The notes under the pieces are model-generated. The model had not been told where the DNA came from. It saw nothing but the letters and a program-made list of their open reading frames with translations, and did not search any database. Positions 1 to 7,984 of a stretch of 59,425 nucleotides of DNA are shown here, piece after piece. Position 1 is the stretch's first letter; each line of letters begins with the position of its first letter. The position numbers were made by a program, and so were the translations under genes. Where the stretch lies: contig JAQSWN010000007.1 in assembly GCA_029266615.1 (NCBI GenBank), forward strand, positions 1 through 59,425. The letters are read 5' to 3'. Origin of the DNA: Polyangiaceae bacterium. GTDB lineage: Bacteria; Myxococcota_A; Polyangia; Polyangiales; Polyangiaceae.

Positions 1-1
1 C

Positions 2-1453
2 GAGCTCAGCCGCAATCGGCTGGCCTACACCTTCCACGACCTGATCAAGGATGCAAAGGGCAAGGTGGTGGGGGTGCGTGAGCTCGTGGATGCGGTCGCG
101 TTCACGCCGGCCACCGTGCTGCTCAACCGAGCTGGGCAAGAGCTCGACCAGCTCGACTTGCGGTCGATCGGCGTTCGTCTGCCGTCGGCTTCGCTGGCCG
201 AGCATTTCGTCGCCAACCTGAAAGAGCAGATTTCGCTGAGCGCGTTGCTGCCGGATTTGGCCGGCATTCGTCTAGAGGATCTGCTGGGCGAAGGCATTCG
301 GACGGCGCTGAGCGGGGACGCCGTTCGCATCGGTCATGGCGTCGACCCTACCTCGCGCCGTCTCTGGGTCAGCGCATCGGTCCGCCTGCAGCCGAGCGAC
401 ACCACGCTCTTTTCCGCTGGTCCGATCGAGCTACGGCTCAAGAACCCGCGCTTTGCCGCCGATGTGCGCGTCGAAGTGGGGGCCGACGGCAAGCCGTCGA
501 AGCGCGTCGATGCGTCGATCGCAGCTGACTGGGCGCTCACGGCAGGCGCGGCGATCGTCACGATACGCGACGCCACCGTACGGTTCGACGAAACCGGGCG
601 GCTGCGCTTCGACGTGCAGGCGAAGAACGTGGTGGTGCACGAAGCGCTGCGCTTCTTGAGCAACTTGCTCGGCTCGTTCTCGAGCGGCGGTGGCAACGGT
701 CTTTCGCTCGAGCTGGTGCCGGGGCCCATGGGGTTGCCAGTCGGTGTTCGGGCGCTGATCAACCTGGCATTGCCGGCCGTTCAGGCGGGCGCATTCGCGA
801 TCTCGAACCTCAGCTTGCACGCCGGGCTCGAGCTGCTGTTCAGCGATGGCAGGTTCTCGATCGGCGCGCGGGCGGGGCTTGCCAGCCCAGAGCGACCGTT
901 CAACCTCTCAGTGCTGTTTTTGGGCGGCGGCGGTTGGCTCGACGTTGGCGCGCGCTTCCCCAGCATGCAAGCCGAGCTCAGCATCGGCGTCGCGGCAGGC
1001 GCGACGCTGGCGCTCAACCTGGGCGTGGCATCGGGCAGCGTATCGCTCCTGTTTGCGGTCGCGGTCAATTGGCAGAACTCTCGGGTCGCGATCGGTCTCT
1101 CGGCCACGCTGGCAGGAGAGCTCAACGTGCTGGGGTTGGTTTCGATCGGCCTGACCGTACGCATGGCCGTCGTCTACGACGGCCCTAGCATGGTCTGGAG
1201 CGGAAACGTGCGTTTCAAGCTCAAGATCTGCTGGTTCATCAAGATCGAATTCGAGCGCGGAATATCGTTCACCATCGCCGGAAAGGAGGCAGCGGACGCG
1301 CGTCCTATGGCGCACGCGCATCCGATGGCGCACGCGCGTGCGCTCGCCCCGTCGGCCCATCCAATGGCGCCCGCGGGCGCGCTCGTCGCGCCGCTGAACC
1401 ACCACGATCGCGCCGCCAACTACCTCGCGTCCTTTGGAAATGGTTATGACTGA
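2..1453 (+). CDS. Hypothetical protein, 5' end cut by the window edge
   Basis: The reading frame is already open at base 2, so the gene starts outside the window; about 483 residues are visible. I do not recognise the family. The middle and end (about residues 230-420) are rich in alternating hydrophobic and small residues with many glycines, as in stacked or barrel-like beta strands, and there is no obvious helical membrane segment. The last 70 residues change character: a short tandem of PMAHA/HPMAHAR units and Ala/Pro/His-rich sequence, then NYLASFGNGYD. It overlaps the start of the next gene by 8-14 bases, so the two are probably translated together. It lies on the left side of a tRNA-Ser fragment and may be island cargo. 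That it is a gene is well supported by codon use and the overlap; its function is unknown. Confidence 0.75.
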   Translation, partial: ELSRNRLAYTFHDLIKDAKGKVVGVRELVDAVAFTPATVLLNRAGQELDQLDLRSIGVRLPSASLAEHFVANLKEQISLSALLPDLAGIRLEDLLGEGIRTALSGDAVRIGHGVDPTSRRLWVSASVRLQPSDTTLFSAGPIELRLKNPRFAADVRVEVGADGKPSKRVDASIAADWALTAGAAIVTIRDATVRFDETGRLRFDVQAKNVVVHEALRFLSNLLGSFSSGGGNGLSLELVPGPMGLPVGVRALINLALPAVQAGAFAISNLSLHAGLELLFSDGRFSIGARAGLASPERPFNLSVLFLGGGGWLDVGARFPSMQAELSIGVAAGATLALNLGVASGSVSLLFAVAVNWQNSRVAIGLSATLAGELNVLGLVSIGLTVRMAVVYDGPSMVWSGNVRFKLKICWFIKIEFERGISFTIAGKEAADARPMAHAHPMAHARALAPSAHPMAPAGALVAPLNHHDRAANYLASFGNGYD

Positions 1454-4400
1454 TCCTGCATTCACCTTGATCCGAGCTTCGGTCGTTCCGGTCGGGCCGC
1501 GCGCGACGTCGAGCGACGAGCAGGCGGCGCTGCTGCGTCAGTACTTCGCCCTCAGCCTGATCACGAGCATCTCCGCCGCTGCAGCGCCGGCGCTGGCGAA
1601 TCGCGAGCTCGGTCGGCTGCTGTTCCCCTGGCGGTGGCCTGAACAAGGTTGGGAACCGAACGAGCCCGGTGACTTGATCGTCTACGCTCGCGACAAGCGT
1701 GACCAAACGATTTGCGAGCTGATTGGCAAGGTCGACCTCACACCATGTCAACCTAAACTGACGGCCGACGGCGAACGCAAGGTGCGAGGCACGGAGGCAA
1801 CCGACGGCTGGCTGCAAAACGATATCCACACCAACTACGCGTTCTTGACTGGTGATTCGCAACCAGATAGTGCGAAACCGAGGCTTTCGGCCCTGCTCGC
1901 ATATCTTGGCACCCTGGCGGGCAACATCCCCCAGGTGCTGCGACTCGTCCGCTATTTCAGGCTAGCGTGGAAGGGGCCCGAGCCCGAGCCCGCCGGCTTG
2001 TGGGACAACATCGATGCTTTCGTCGCTGCACCGAGCTTGCTGGGCTACACGCTCGTGGCGCCAAGCACATTGTCCGATCAGGAGTTCGACGAAGCATCGA
2101 CGCACGGGCTCTTGCGCTACTTGCGAAACGTGGACCTTCCGGATGAGCCCTGTCCGCCGGCGATCCAGGTGGCGCCTCTGATCGTCGGGCGCGTCGACAA
2201 AATGCTGCGCTTCGACGACGAACCGCTGATGTCCAAGTCGCCCGGCTTGTCATTCAGTGACTATTGGATTCGTCCGCGCTCTGCCGAGGGTGAGCTGGAG
2301 GATCGTTGCAACCTGGCACGCACGGTCGCGCTGGCCGCGGGCGAATGGGCGGCGGGCCCCGCGCCGCAGTTGCCCGGCGCCGTGGCTGACAAGCTCGTGG
2401 CAATGGCACTCAACGCTTTCGCCAGCGCAGACGCCACGAAAGACGACGAACAGGTCACGGCCATCATTGCCAGTCTGCACGAGATCGACGAAATCGACGC
2501 TCCGACGGCTGCGGACGTGAAAGCGACGATGCTGCAGTTTTTGGGCACGCTGGACGACGCTCAGCAATGGGGACGCGTGGTAGAAAGCGCGTTCGGTCCC
2601 GGCGCCTCGGCGGCTACCGTGACGGATTTACTCGACGAAGACGCCGAGGCCGCCGACGTCATCCTCTTCCACCAGTGGAACGTGGCGCTCCAAAACTCAC
2701 CCCTCGGACCGTGGTGGACGCCGCTCTCCGAGAAGACCAAGGTCAGGGCTGCTTTCGGTCTCGTGCCAGATAGTGGGGCGCCTTGGTCGCCACGCGCCCG
2801 CCGTCTGGCCCGGGCGCGTGCGCTCGCGGCCGAGGCAGCCCAACGCGAGCTCAAGACGTCCCGTGTCGAAGCTCCGACCGATCCCCACAAGCCCGATGCG
2901 CTGGAACGTCGAGCCGAGCTGCGGCGCCTACTGCGCGCGTGGTTCGACGAGACCCTGGCGGCCTTCTCGGCCGGCGGCGCGCAGCGTTGGCGCCCGAACC
3001 TGGGACTGGACTGGGCGGGAGCCGAGGGCGCGAGCATCGTGCAGCTCTGGCAACAGCTGCGCGACGCGAGCACCAACGAGGCGAGCGTCGACTTGCTACC
3101 ACCGACGAACGTACTGCCGCCAACTCGTCTCGATCGCAAGCCCCGCGGGCTCGCGCTGCAGCTGGAACGACCGCACGGCGAAGCACGCGGGCGCGACCCG
3201 TGGGACAAGCTCGCAGGCGTTGGCGTGTTGCTGCGCGAGAAGAGCGAGCCCAGCGCGCCGAAGAAGTGGCGAGCCACCTCGGGTGCGGACCTAGTCGCGC
3301 TCGACGGTACGAAGCTCTTCGACGAGTCTTTGCTCGTGCCGCTGCGCATGCCGTTCGCGCGTCAATCGGACGCTGCCGACGCCCAGCACTGGCGCATGCC
3401 GTTCGTGGCCTACGAGCAGGAGAGTATCGGCTCGAGCGCGCTGGGTGAGGCTGCCGCCGCCAGTTTCGATGTGACCCCCCAGCAGCTCGAGGAGTCGACA
3501 CTGCCCAGCGTGAAGCGGCCGGCACCCTATGTCTACAGCGCGCCGACCGGCGATCGCATGTGCCTTACCCCGCTCAAGTTCGGTCGCAACTACGAGGTCG
3601 CTGCGTTTCAAATCGATGTGGCATCGGGCATGCCCGACGAGCTTTGCGACAGCCATCCCTGGGTGATGCGGCGCGACGATTTTTGCGCCACTCTCGACAA
3701 GCTTCCGCCCGCGGACGCGGTGCTCACGCTGCAGTATCGGCGTCACGTGGGGATCGGGCACGTGCGTCTGTGCTCGCTATCGACCGCCGGCAAACCCCAG
3801 AGCTGGCCGAGCCTGCCAGACGACGTTCACCCACTGAGCCGGGAACCTGCGGCCGAGAACGGCAACGCCAATGAGCGTGGAGCCGAGCGCCCCCCACTCT
3901 TGCTGAGCGACGCCGCGTCCAAGGTTTGCGTGGGCGTGAAGGTGCCTTCCGTCGATCTGGGCGTGCTCGAACGAAGCTTGGCGAGCAAGGACGACGTGAT
4001 TCGCGCGGTGGCCTGGTACCTCGAGCAGATGGACGCGGTGAGCGCCAGCACCTTTGCCGGGTCCAGACGACTCGACTTCGACTCGTCCTTCGACGATCCG
4101 GCGATCGCGGGTCTGGGCATCACGGTCGATTACACGGACGGCCTCGGCCAAACCGTGTCGAAGGTTTTCGCGCCGCTCGACCTTGCGACTGTCCCAGAGA
4201 AAGACCCGTTCAGGCGAGATTGGCTGCAGGTGACCTGCCAACGCGGGGACGCGTTCAATGTCGCCAAGGGCATGGACGGTTTCGTGGTCACGTTGGCGAA
4301 GCCGACTGATGACGCGCCTGGGGGCTGCTTCGCACGCATTTCGGTCCACGCGCTGGTGAGCAAGGACGCAGACGTCCTGTTCGCGGACCGCTTTTTCGAT

Positions 4401-5900
4401 GAGGTGCTCCAGCCGGTGAAGTCACCGCCGCCCGAGTGGAGCGCGTACCACGTACTACCAGCGGAGACTTTCGTCGCCGAGGTAGTGAGCCCACACTTGC
4501 CGAGCGAGGAGCAGCTCTGGAGGGCACTAAGCTGCGAGGTGAACGCCCAGACGCGCGATGTGGAGCTCAAGCTCAAGGTCGAGGCGGGAAATCGACGAGA
4601 GGCAGCTTTGCTGCGCAATATCGGGCCCGCGGCGCTGCTGCGGCAGGTCTTGGTCTGGCGCGGCCGTCCCTTCGGCAAAGGCAGGCGAAGCTTCGATTGG
4701 AAGCAAGTGCCGAACGTCGACCAGCAGGCAGGCGTGCTCGAGTGGGAGGCTGGTGCCTTCGCCGACTACGATGACGACCTCGACAGCCTGCGCGTTAGAC
4801 TCGGCTACTTGCCCGTCATGTTCGGCGCAAGCACGATCAAGGTCCACGGCGAGCGCATCGACGACCAGCGCTCGCACTACCTCCGCTATGGGCTCGAGGT
4901 TCAGTCGCGCTACGGCTTGAACGTGGCGGCTGCGGTCAGGACTCGGCAACCCGAGCAGACGGGCCTTGCGGTGCCCCCGGGGCTGGGGGTACGGCGCGCC
5001 TTGTTGCCCTACCGCGGGCCTGATCTCGCCAAGCCCGTGGTCAAGGCCATCATCCCACTCACAGAGGGTGTCGATGCGAGTGGCGCATTTTCGAAGGTGG
5101 CACCTCTACTAGTGGTCTTGGACGAAGCGGCCCACCAAGCCGGTGGCGCCGCGGAAGGGCTCGTCGCGGAGATCGCGACGACCCCGTCCGGCTTGCTCGA
5201 GGTCGGTCCAGATCCGGTGGTGACGAAAGCAAAGCTCGAGTTGAGTGGAGCGTCGCGGACGACCCGCCTCGAAGGTGCGTTCGGCTACACCTTCGACCGC
5301 GGCGCACGCAACCCCGTGTTCAACGCCTCATCCTACTTGCTGAACGTACCGCTCGCGGACGACGCGGCGCCCGGGGTTGATCGGGCTTGGCTGTTCATGA
5401 AGGTTCGCTTCCGTCGCTTTAGCGACGAAACGGCGGAGCTGCCGAACCTGAAGCTGCCCGAGGACTGCTGGACGGAACCAGTCTGGGTGCAGTTCATGCC
5501 CAGCATGGTGTTCGGAAAAGACCTGAGCTTCGAAGTGTCCGGGTCAAGCCTCACCATCCGAGGCCTCACCACGCTCTCGGAAAGCTTCGAGTACTATTTG
5601 CTGGTGACGTTGGCGGTGTCGGACTACGCGGGCGACCCGTGCGAGAGGCTCCACGAAGTCGTTCGGGCTGCGGCAGATGTCGCTCGCGGTTCACTGACCG
5701 CGGAGCTTGCCTCGAACAGCGCCAAGCGCCACGTGCGGCTCTTGGAGGTTCAGCGAGTCAAGCCAGCAGCCGGGGCCGCGCCCGGGCCGGCTTTCATCGA
5801 AGGACTGATCCCCACACCGCCATCGTACGAGCCAACCCAAGACGCCGCTTATCGCATCACGCGGATGTCGAGGAAGCTGGACCTGAATCGGTCAGGTTGA
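1440..5900 (+). CDS. Large hypothetical protein (about 1486 aa)
   Basis: A single uninterrupted frame with strongly coding-like GC-rich third positions. Possible starts are ATG at 1440 or 1446 (a TTG at 1434 is less likely); all lie inside the end of the preceding gene, which points to translational coupling. The protein has no signal peptide, no clear membrane segment and no domain that I can name. It is acidic overall, mixes helical N-terminal stretches with beta-rich C-terminal ones, and ends in RKLDLNRSG. Length and pairing with a beta-rich partner would suit a large structural or surface-associated protein, but this is only inference. No homology claim is made. The frame ends 22 bases before the remnant of a GGDEF gene on the other strand. 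Confidence 0.8.
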   Translation: MVMTDPAFTLIRASVVPVGPRATSSDEQAALLRQYFALSLITSISAAAAPALANRELGRLLFPWRWPEQGWEPNEPGDLIVYARDKRDQTICELIGKVDLTPCQPKLTADGERKVRGTEATDGWLQNDIHTNYAFLTGDSQPDSAKPRLSALLAYLGTLAGNIPQVLRLVRYFRLAWKGPEPEPAGLWDNIDAFVAAPSLLGYTLVAPSTLSDQEFDEASTHGLLRYLRNVDLPDEPCPPAIQVAPLIVGRVDKMLRFDDEPLMSKSPGLSFSDYWIRPRSAEGELEDRCNLARTVALAAGEWAAGPAPQLPGAVADKLVAMALNAFASADATKDDEQVTAIIASLHEIDEIDAPTAADVKATMLQFLGTLDDAQQWGRVVESAFGPGASAATVTDLLDEDAEAADVILFHQWNVALQNSPLGPWWTPLSEKTKVRAAFGLVPDSGAPWSPRARRLARARALAAEAAQRELKTSRVEAPTDPHKPDALERRAELRRLLRAWFDETLAAFSAGGAQRWRPNLGLDWAGAEGASIVQLWQQLRDASTNEASVDLLPPTNVLPPTRLDRKPRGLALQLERPHGEARGRDPWDKLAGVGVLLREKSEPSAPKKWRATSGADLVALDGTKLFDESLLVPLRMPFARQSDAADAQHWRMPFVAYEQESIGSSALGEAAAASFDVTPQQLEESTLPSVKRPAPYVYSAPTGDRMCLTPLKFGRNYEVAAFQIDVASGMPDELCDSHPWVMRRDDFCATLDKLPPADAVLTLQYRRHVGIGHVRLCSLSTAGKPQSWPSLPDDVHPLSREPAAENGNANERGAERPPLLLSDAASKVCVGVKVPSVDLGVLERSLASKDDVIRAVAWYLEQMDAVSASTFAGSRRLDFDSSFDDPAIAGLGITVDYTDGLGQTVSKVFAPLDLATVPEKDPFRRDWLQVTCQRGDAFNVAKGMDGFVVTLAKPTDDAPGGCFARISVHALVSKDADVLFADRFFDEVLQPVKSPPPEWSAYHVLPAETFVAEVVSPHLPSEEQLWRALSCEVNAQTRDVELKLKVEAGNRREAALLRNIGPAALLRQVLVWRGRPFGKGRRSFDWKQVPNVDQQAGVLEWEAGAFADYDDDLDSLRVRLGYLPVMFGASTIKVHGERIDDQRSHYLRYGLEVQSRYGLNVAAAVRTRQPEQTGLAVPPGLGVRRALLPYRGPDLAKPVVKAIIPLTEGVDASGAFSKVAPLLVVLDEAAHQAGGAAEGLVAEIATTPSGLLEVGPDPVVTKAKLELSGASRTTRLEGAFGYTFDRGARNPVFNASSYLLNVPLADDAAPGVDRAWLFMKVRFRRFSDETAELPNLKLPEDCWTEPVWVQFMPSMVFGKDLSFEVSGSSLTIRGLTTLSESFEYYLLVTLAVSDYAGDPCERLHEVVRAAADVARGSLTAELASNSAKRHVRLLEVQRVKPAAGAAPGPAFIEGLIPTPPSYEPTQDAAYRITRMSRKLDLNRSG

Positions 5901-5922
5901 CCGGCCTCCCCGCGGCGCCGGC

Positions 5923-6174
5923 TCAGAGCTGGGCGACGCTGGCGCGGTTACGACCCGCACCTTTGGCAGCGTACAGGGCGGCGGCGGTGCGCAGCAGTTC
6001 TTCCATCGTCTTGCACCGCACCTGCACGCCGTCTTCCTCGATGGCGTGGACGTAGCGCGTTGCGAAGGGACCTCCACAGCGTCGCACGACGTTCATTCTG
6101 GCAAAGATCCTGGCAACTCCACCGCCACCGGTTCTCACGCGCAACGCTCGAGCATCAACTCGGCCTGAATTCAC
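5923..6174 (-). pseudogene. C-terminal remnant of a GGDEF (diguanylate cyclase) protein
   Basis: Read on the minus strand, the last 50 or so residues (VQVRCKTMEELLRTA, then ALYAAKGAGRNRASV) match the end of GGDEF domains, where the usual pattern is T.EELL..AD.ALY.AK..GRNRV. The catalytic GGDEF signature and everything before it are missing; upstream of this stretch the frame becomes low-complexity and unrelated. The normal AD before ALY is AA here. This is therefore a decayed or truncated fragment, not a working cyclase. It sits between the large unknown gene and the tRNA-Ser fragment, in what looks like a recombination scar. Residue-level similarity is clear; the exact 5' limit of the remnant is not. 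Confidence 0.6.
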
Positions 6175-6202
6175 GACCTGCCAAAACCACGCAAGCTCCG
6201 AT

Positions 6203-6264
6203 CACCGGTTTTGAAAACCGGCGTACTCGCAAGGGTACCGTGGGTTCGAATCCCTCCTCCTCCG
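6203..6264 (+). tRNA. 3' fragment of tRNA-Ser(UGA), likely attachment-site scar
   Basis: The fragment folds as the 3' two thirds of a serine tRNA. It has a 5-bp anticodon stem (CCGGT/ACCGG, 6205-6221) with loop TTTGAAA and anticodon TGA; a long variable arm GTACTC-GCAA-GGGTAC; a T arm with TTCGAAT (one T-T mismatch in the stem); and the 3' acceptor strand CTCCTCC plus discriminator G. The acceptor 5' strand and the D arm are absent: the upstream bases show no GGAGGAG and no D-stem pairing. CCA is not encoded. It cannot give a tRNA by itself. Integrases often use tRNA 3' ends as attB and leave such a copy at the distal end of the element; in this orientation the element would lie to the left. 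Confidence 0.8.
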
Positions 6265-6387
6265 CTGATATCTCCTTGTAGCTGGGCCTCGGCTGCCTGC
6301 TCGGCAGTCCCGTGGTGGCGCCCGCGCGAAACATCCGAGTCGATCGCCCAGCGCACCCGAGCCGCGCTGGAGGCCGCGACCGTCTGC

Positions 6388-6627
6388 CTACTTCCGGTTC
6401 TTGTCGATGATCGCTGCGGCGATCAAGCCCATCGCGGCGAAACGCACGGCGTGTGCGTAGCCTGGAACTTGAGGCAACAGAGCTACGAGCAGCCAGTTCA
6501 TGGCCAGTAGGCAGAATGCTCCACTGAACATCAAGAAGAGGCGATCATTCGACAGGCGCCAATAGCGCAAAAAGTAGAAACTGATCGTGGCGCTGGCCAT
6601 GACCAGCGCGCCCTGCAAGAAGAGCAT
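6388..6627 (-). CDS. Small membrane protein, DUF5985-like (second copy)
   Basis: A protein of 79 residues with three likely membrane helices (around residues 1-20, 28-50 and 56-75) and a basic tail IDKNRK. The start ATG (6625-6627) overlaps the stop codon of the upstream gene by one base in a TGATG junction, so the two are translationally coupled. Size, topology and pairing with a second short membrane protein fit the DUF5985 family, whose function is unknown. It is the last gene of a three-gene minus-strand operon whose first gene encodes a small, probably winged-helix protein. The family call is from memory of its size and pattern, so it is moderate. Confidence 0.65.
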   Translation of the reverse strand: MLFLQGALVMASATISFYFLRYWRLSNDRLFLMFSGAFCLLAMNWLLVALLPQVPGYAHAVRFAAMGLIAAAIIDKNRK

Positions 6628-6887
6628 CAAGCATCCTCCCAGATCAGCCCGAGCAGCAGGCTGCTCAGCGCAAGCAGCGCGACGACGTTGCGCCAAAGCT
6701 GGAGGCTCGCGCTTGGGGCGACGAAGAGGTCGATGAACAGCAGCAAGTTGTTGATGGCCAGCCCCGCGAAACACAAGCTGCACCACAGCAGTAAGGGCGT
6801 CCGGTGCTCGCGGTAACTCCGAATCAATAGAACCGTGGAAAAGACGGCGATCAAAACTCCGATCGCGTAGCCAGCAGGGAGGATCAT
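6627..6887 (-). CDS. Small membrane protein, DUF5985-like (first copy)
   Basis: A protein of 86 residues with three predicted membrane helices: an N-terminal one starting ILPAGYAIGVLIAVF, a middle one around LLLWCSLCFAGLAINNLLLF, and a C-terminal one around VVALLALSSLLLGLIW. It ends with acidic WEDA. It overlaps the upstream gene by four bases (ATGA) and the downstream gene by one base. It resembles its neighbour in length and topology but not closely in sequence, as if an old pair formed a hetero-oligomeric membrane unit. No enzymatic residues are apparent. DUF5985-like assignment is likely; the biological role is unknown. Confidence 0.65.
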   Translation of the reverse strand: MILPAGYAIGVLIAVFSTVLLIRSYREHRTPLLLWCSLCFAGLAINNLLLFIDLFVAPSASLQLWRNVVALLALSSLLLGLIWEDA

Positions 6888-7291
6888 TTCTTGCCTCGCG
6901 GAAGGCGAAAGGCGTCAGCCAGACGGTGCGCGGCGGCGCTGCGAACGCGGTCTATCGCGTTCTGAACCAGCAGTCGTAGAATCGCCGCCGGCTCCCGTTG
7001 GTAGCTGTCAGCGAGCTCGAGCACCATCGAATGACTGTTCTCCGTTCGAGGTTGATATCGATAGCGGGTGCTGGGACCTCGGTGCGCTGCAACCACGAGT
7101 TCGCTCTGCCCCGCCAGCTCGATTAAAGCGTCCTCAGCGAGCTCGACCGAAAGGCCGCTTACAGCTGCCACCTCCTCCGGCGTTAGGGGCTCCGCCGTTT
7201 TCACTATGACGAGCAGCACGTTCAGTTGTTCCAGGCTCGACACATGGTCGAGCAAGAACAGCCGCAGCTCGTCGAGTGAACGGTGGCCCAA
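6884..7291 (-). CDS. Small putative winged-helix regulator heading the DUF5985-like operon
   Basis: A protein of 135 residues. Residues 1-80 read like a winged-helix domain: SLEQLNVLLVIVKTAEP, then LTPEEVAAVSGLS as a helix-turn-helix, then VELAEDALIELAGQSELV and a wing with RYRYQPRTE. The C-terminal part is a charged helix ending RLPRGKK. The frame overlaps the next gene by four bases, so it very probably regulates or cooperates with the two small membrane proteins encoded after it. The start used is the first in-frame codon; no strong Shine-Dalgarno sequence is visible. No metal- or ligand-binding motif was recognised. Confidence 0.65.
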   Translation of the reverse strand: MGHRSLDELRLFLLDHVSSLEQLNVLLVIVKTAEPLTPEEVAAVSGLSVELAEDALIELAGQSELVVAAHRGPSTRYRYQPRTENSHSMVLELADSYQREPAAILRLLVQNAIDRVRSAAAHRLADAFRLPRGKK

Positions 7292-7439
7292 GAGCCCGCA
7301 GTAACGTGCCAGTCGTCTTCGGTCAACTACGACGACCGTACCGTCAACGTGGGTGAGCGATGCTCCACCCTGTTGGATGAAAGCCCATGCCTCGCAGCTG
7401 AGTCACCGTGACCCACGTGCACAACTGTGGCGCTTGGTT

Positions 7440-7706
7440 CGTCGAGTCGCGGTCCTGAACCGCGACTCACTCATCAGCCGGATGCTCGAGGTGCAGTACG
7501 CGCTGGCGTTCGACTTCGGTCGTGCCGCACAGTCGGTGTACCGCGCCGTGGCCTGCTGTCCCGGCGCGTTATCTGCTTTTCGGCGCGATCCCGTTCTGCC
7601 GCACCTCGACGGCTGGGTTCAGCAGAAGTTCCTCGGCCGGCACGTCAACCACGGCGAGGATCAGGCCCTGACCAACATCGTCCTGCGCGCAGGCTACGAC
7701 ACTACG
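7440..7706 (+). pseudogene. Internal fragment of a GT2 (chitin/hyaluronan-synthase-like) glycosyltransferase
   Basis: An open stretch encodes VAVLNRDSLISRMLEVQYA, then ALAFDFGRAAQSVYRAV, CCPGALSAFRRDPVLP and VNHGEDQALTNIVLRAGYDT. This is the central part of NodC/chitin-synthase-like GT2 enzymes, including the GEDQALT acceptor-site motif. The N-terminal DxD region and the C-terminal QxxRW motif with membrane helices are missing on both sides, and similarity stops abruptly after AGYDT. It is therefore a decayed remnant. The rest of 7292-7984 holds no gene that I can support. Together with the GGDEF and tRNA scraps nearby it marks a stretch of repeated insertion or deletion. Confidence 0.65.
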
Positions 7707-7984
7707 GGCGAGGAGGCGCAAAACCGCGCCTCCGGGGCTAGGCGGAGCTCCTATGGCTGTCACCTGCGGTCGCCGGTCGAGCTCGGACCGCACCGGGCGA
7801 TCATCTCGCTGCCGACGATCTCGTAGGCACCAAGCAAAATCACCGCGGTGCTCGTGGTGCTCTGATTCAGCGCTGGGACTTACCGCTGCGTGGCTGTGCG
7901 GATCTATAGGCTAGAGAGGCACGAATACGGTCCAGAGCGTCTCCTGACGCTCGCTCGGTGCGATTTTGCTAGCGCGGCCCCGAG

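Noticed and set aside
6171..6356. Minus-strand frame with GGGGIRTHGTLASTPVFKTG
   Set aside because: This is a well-known spurious protein produced by reading tRNA-Ser antisense; it only confirms the tRNA fragment.
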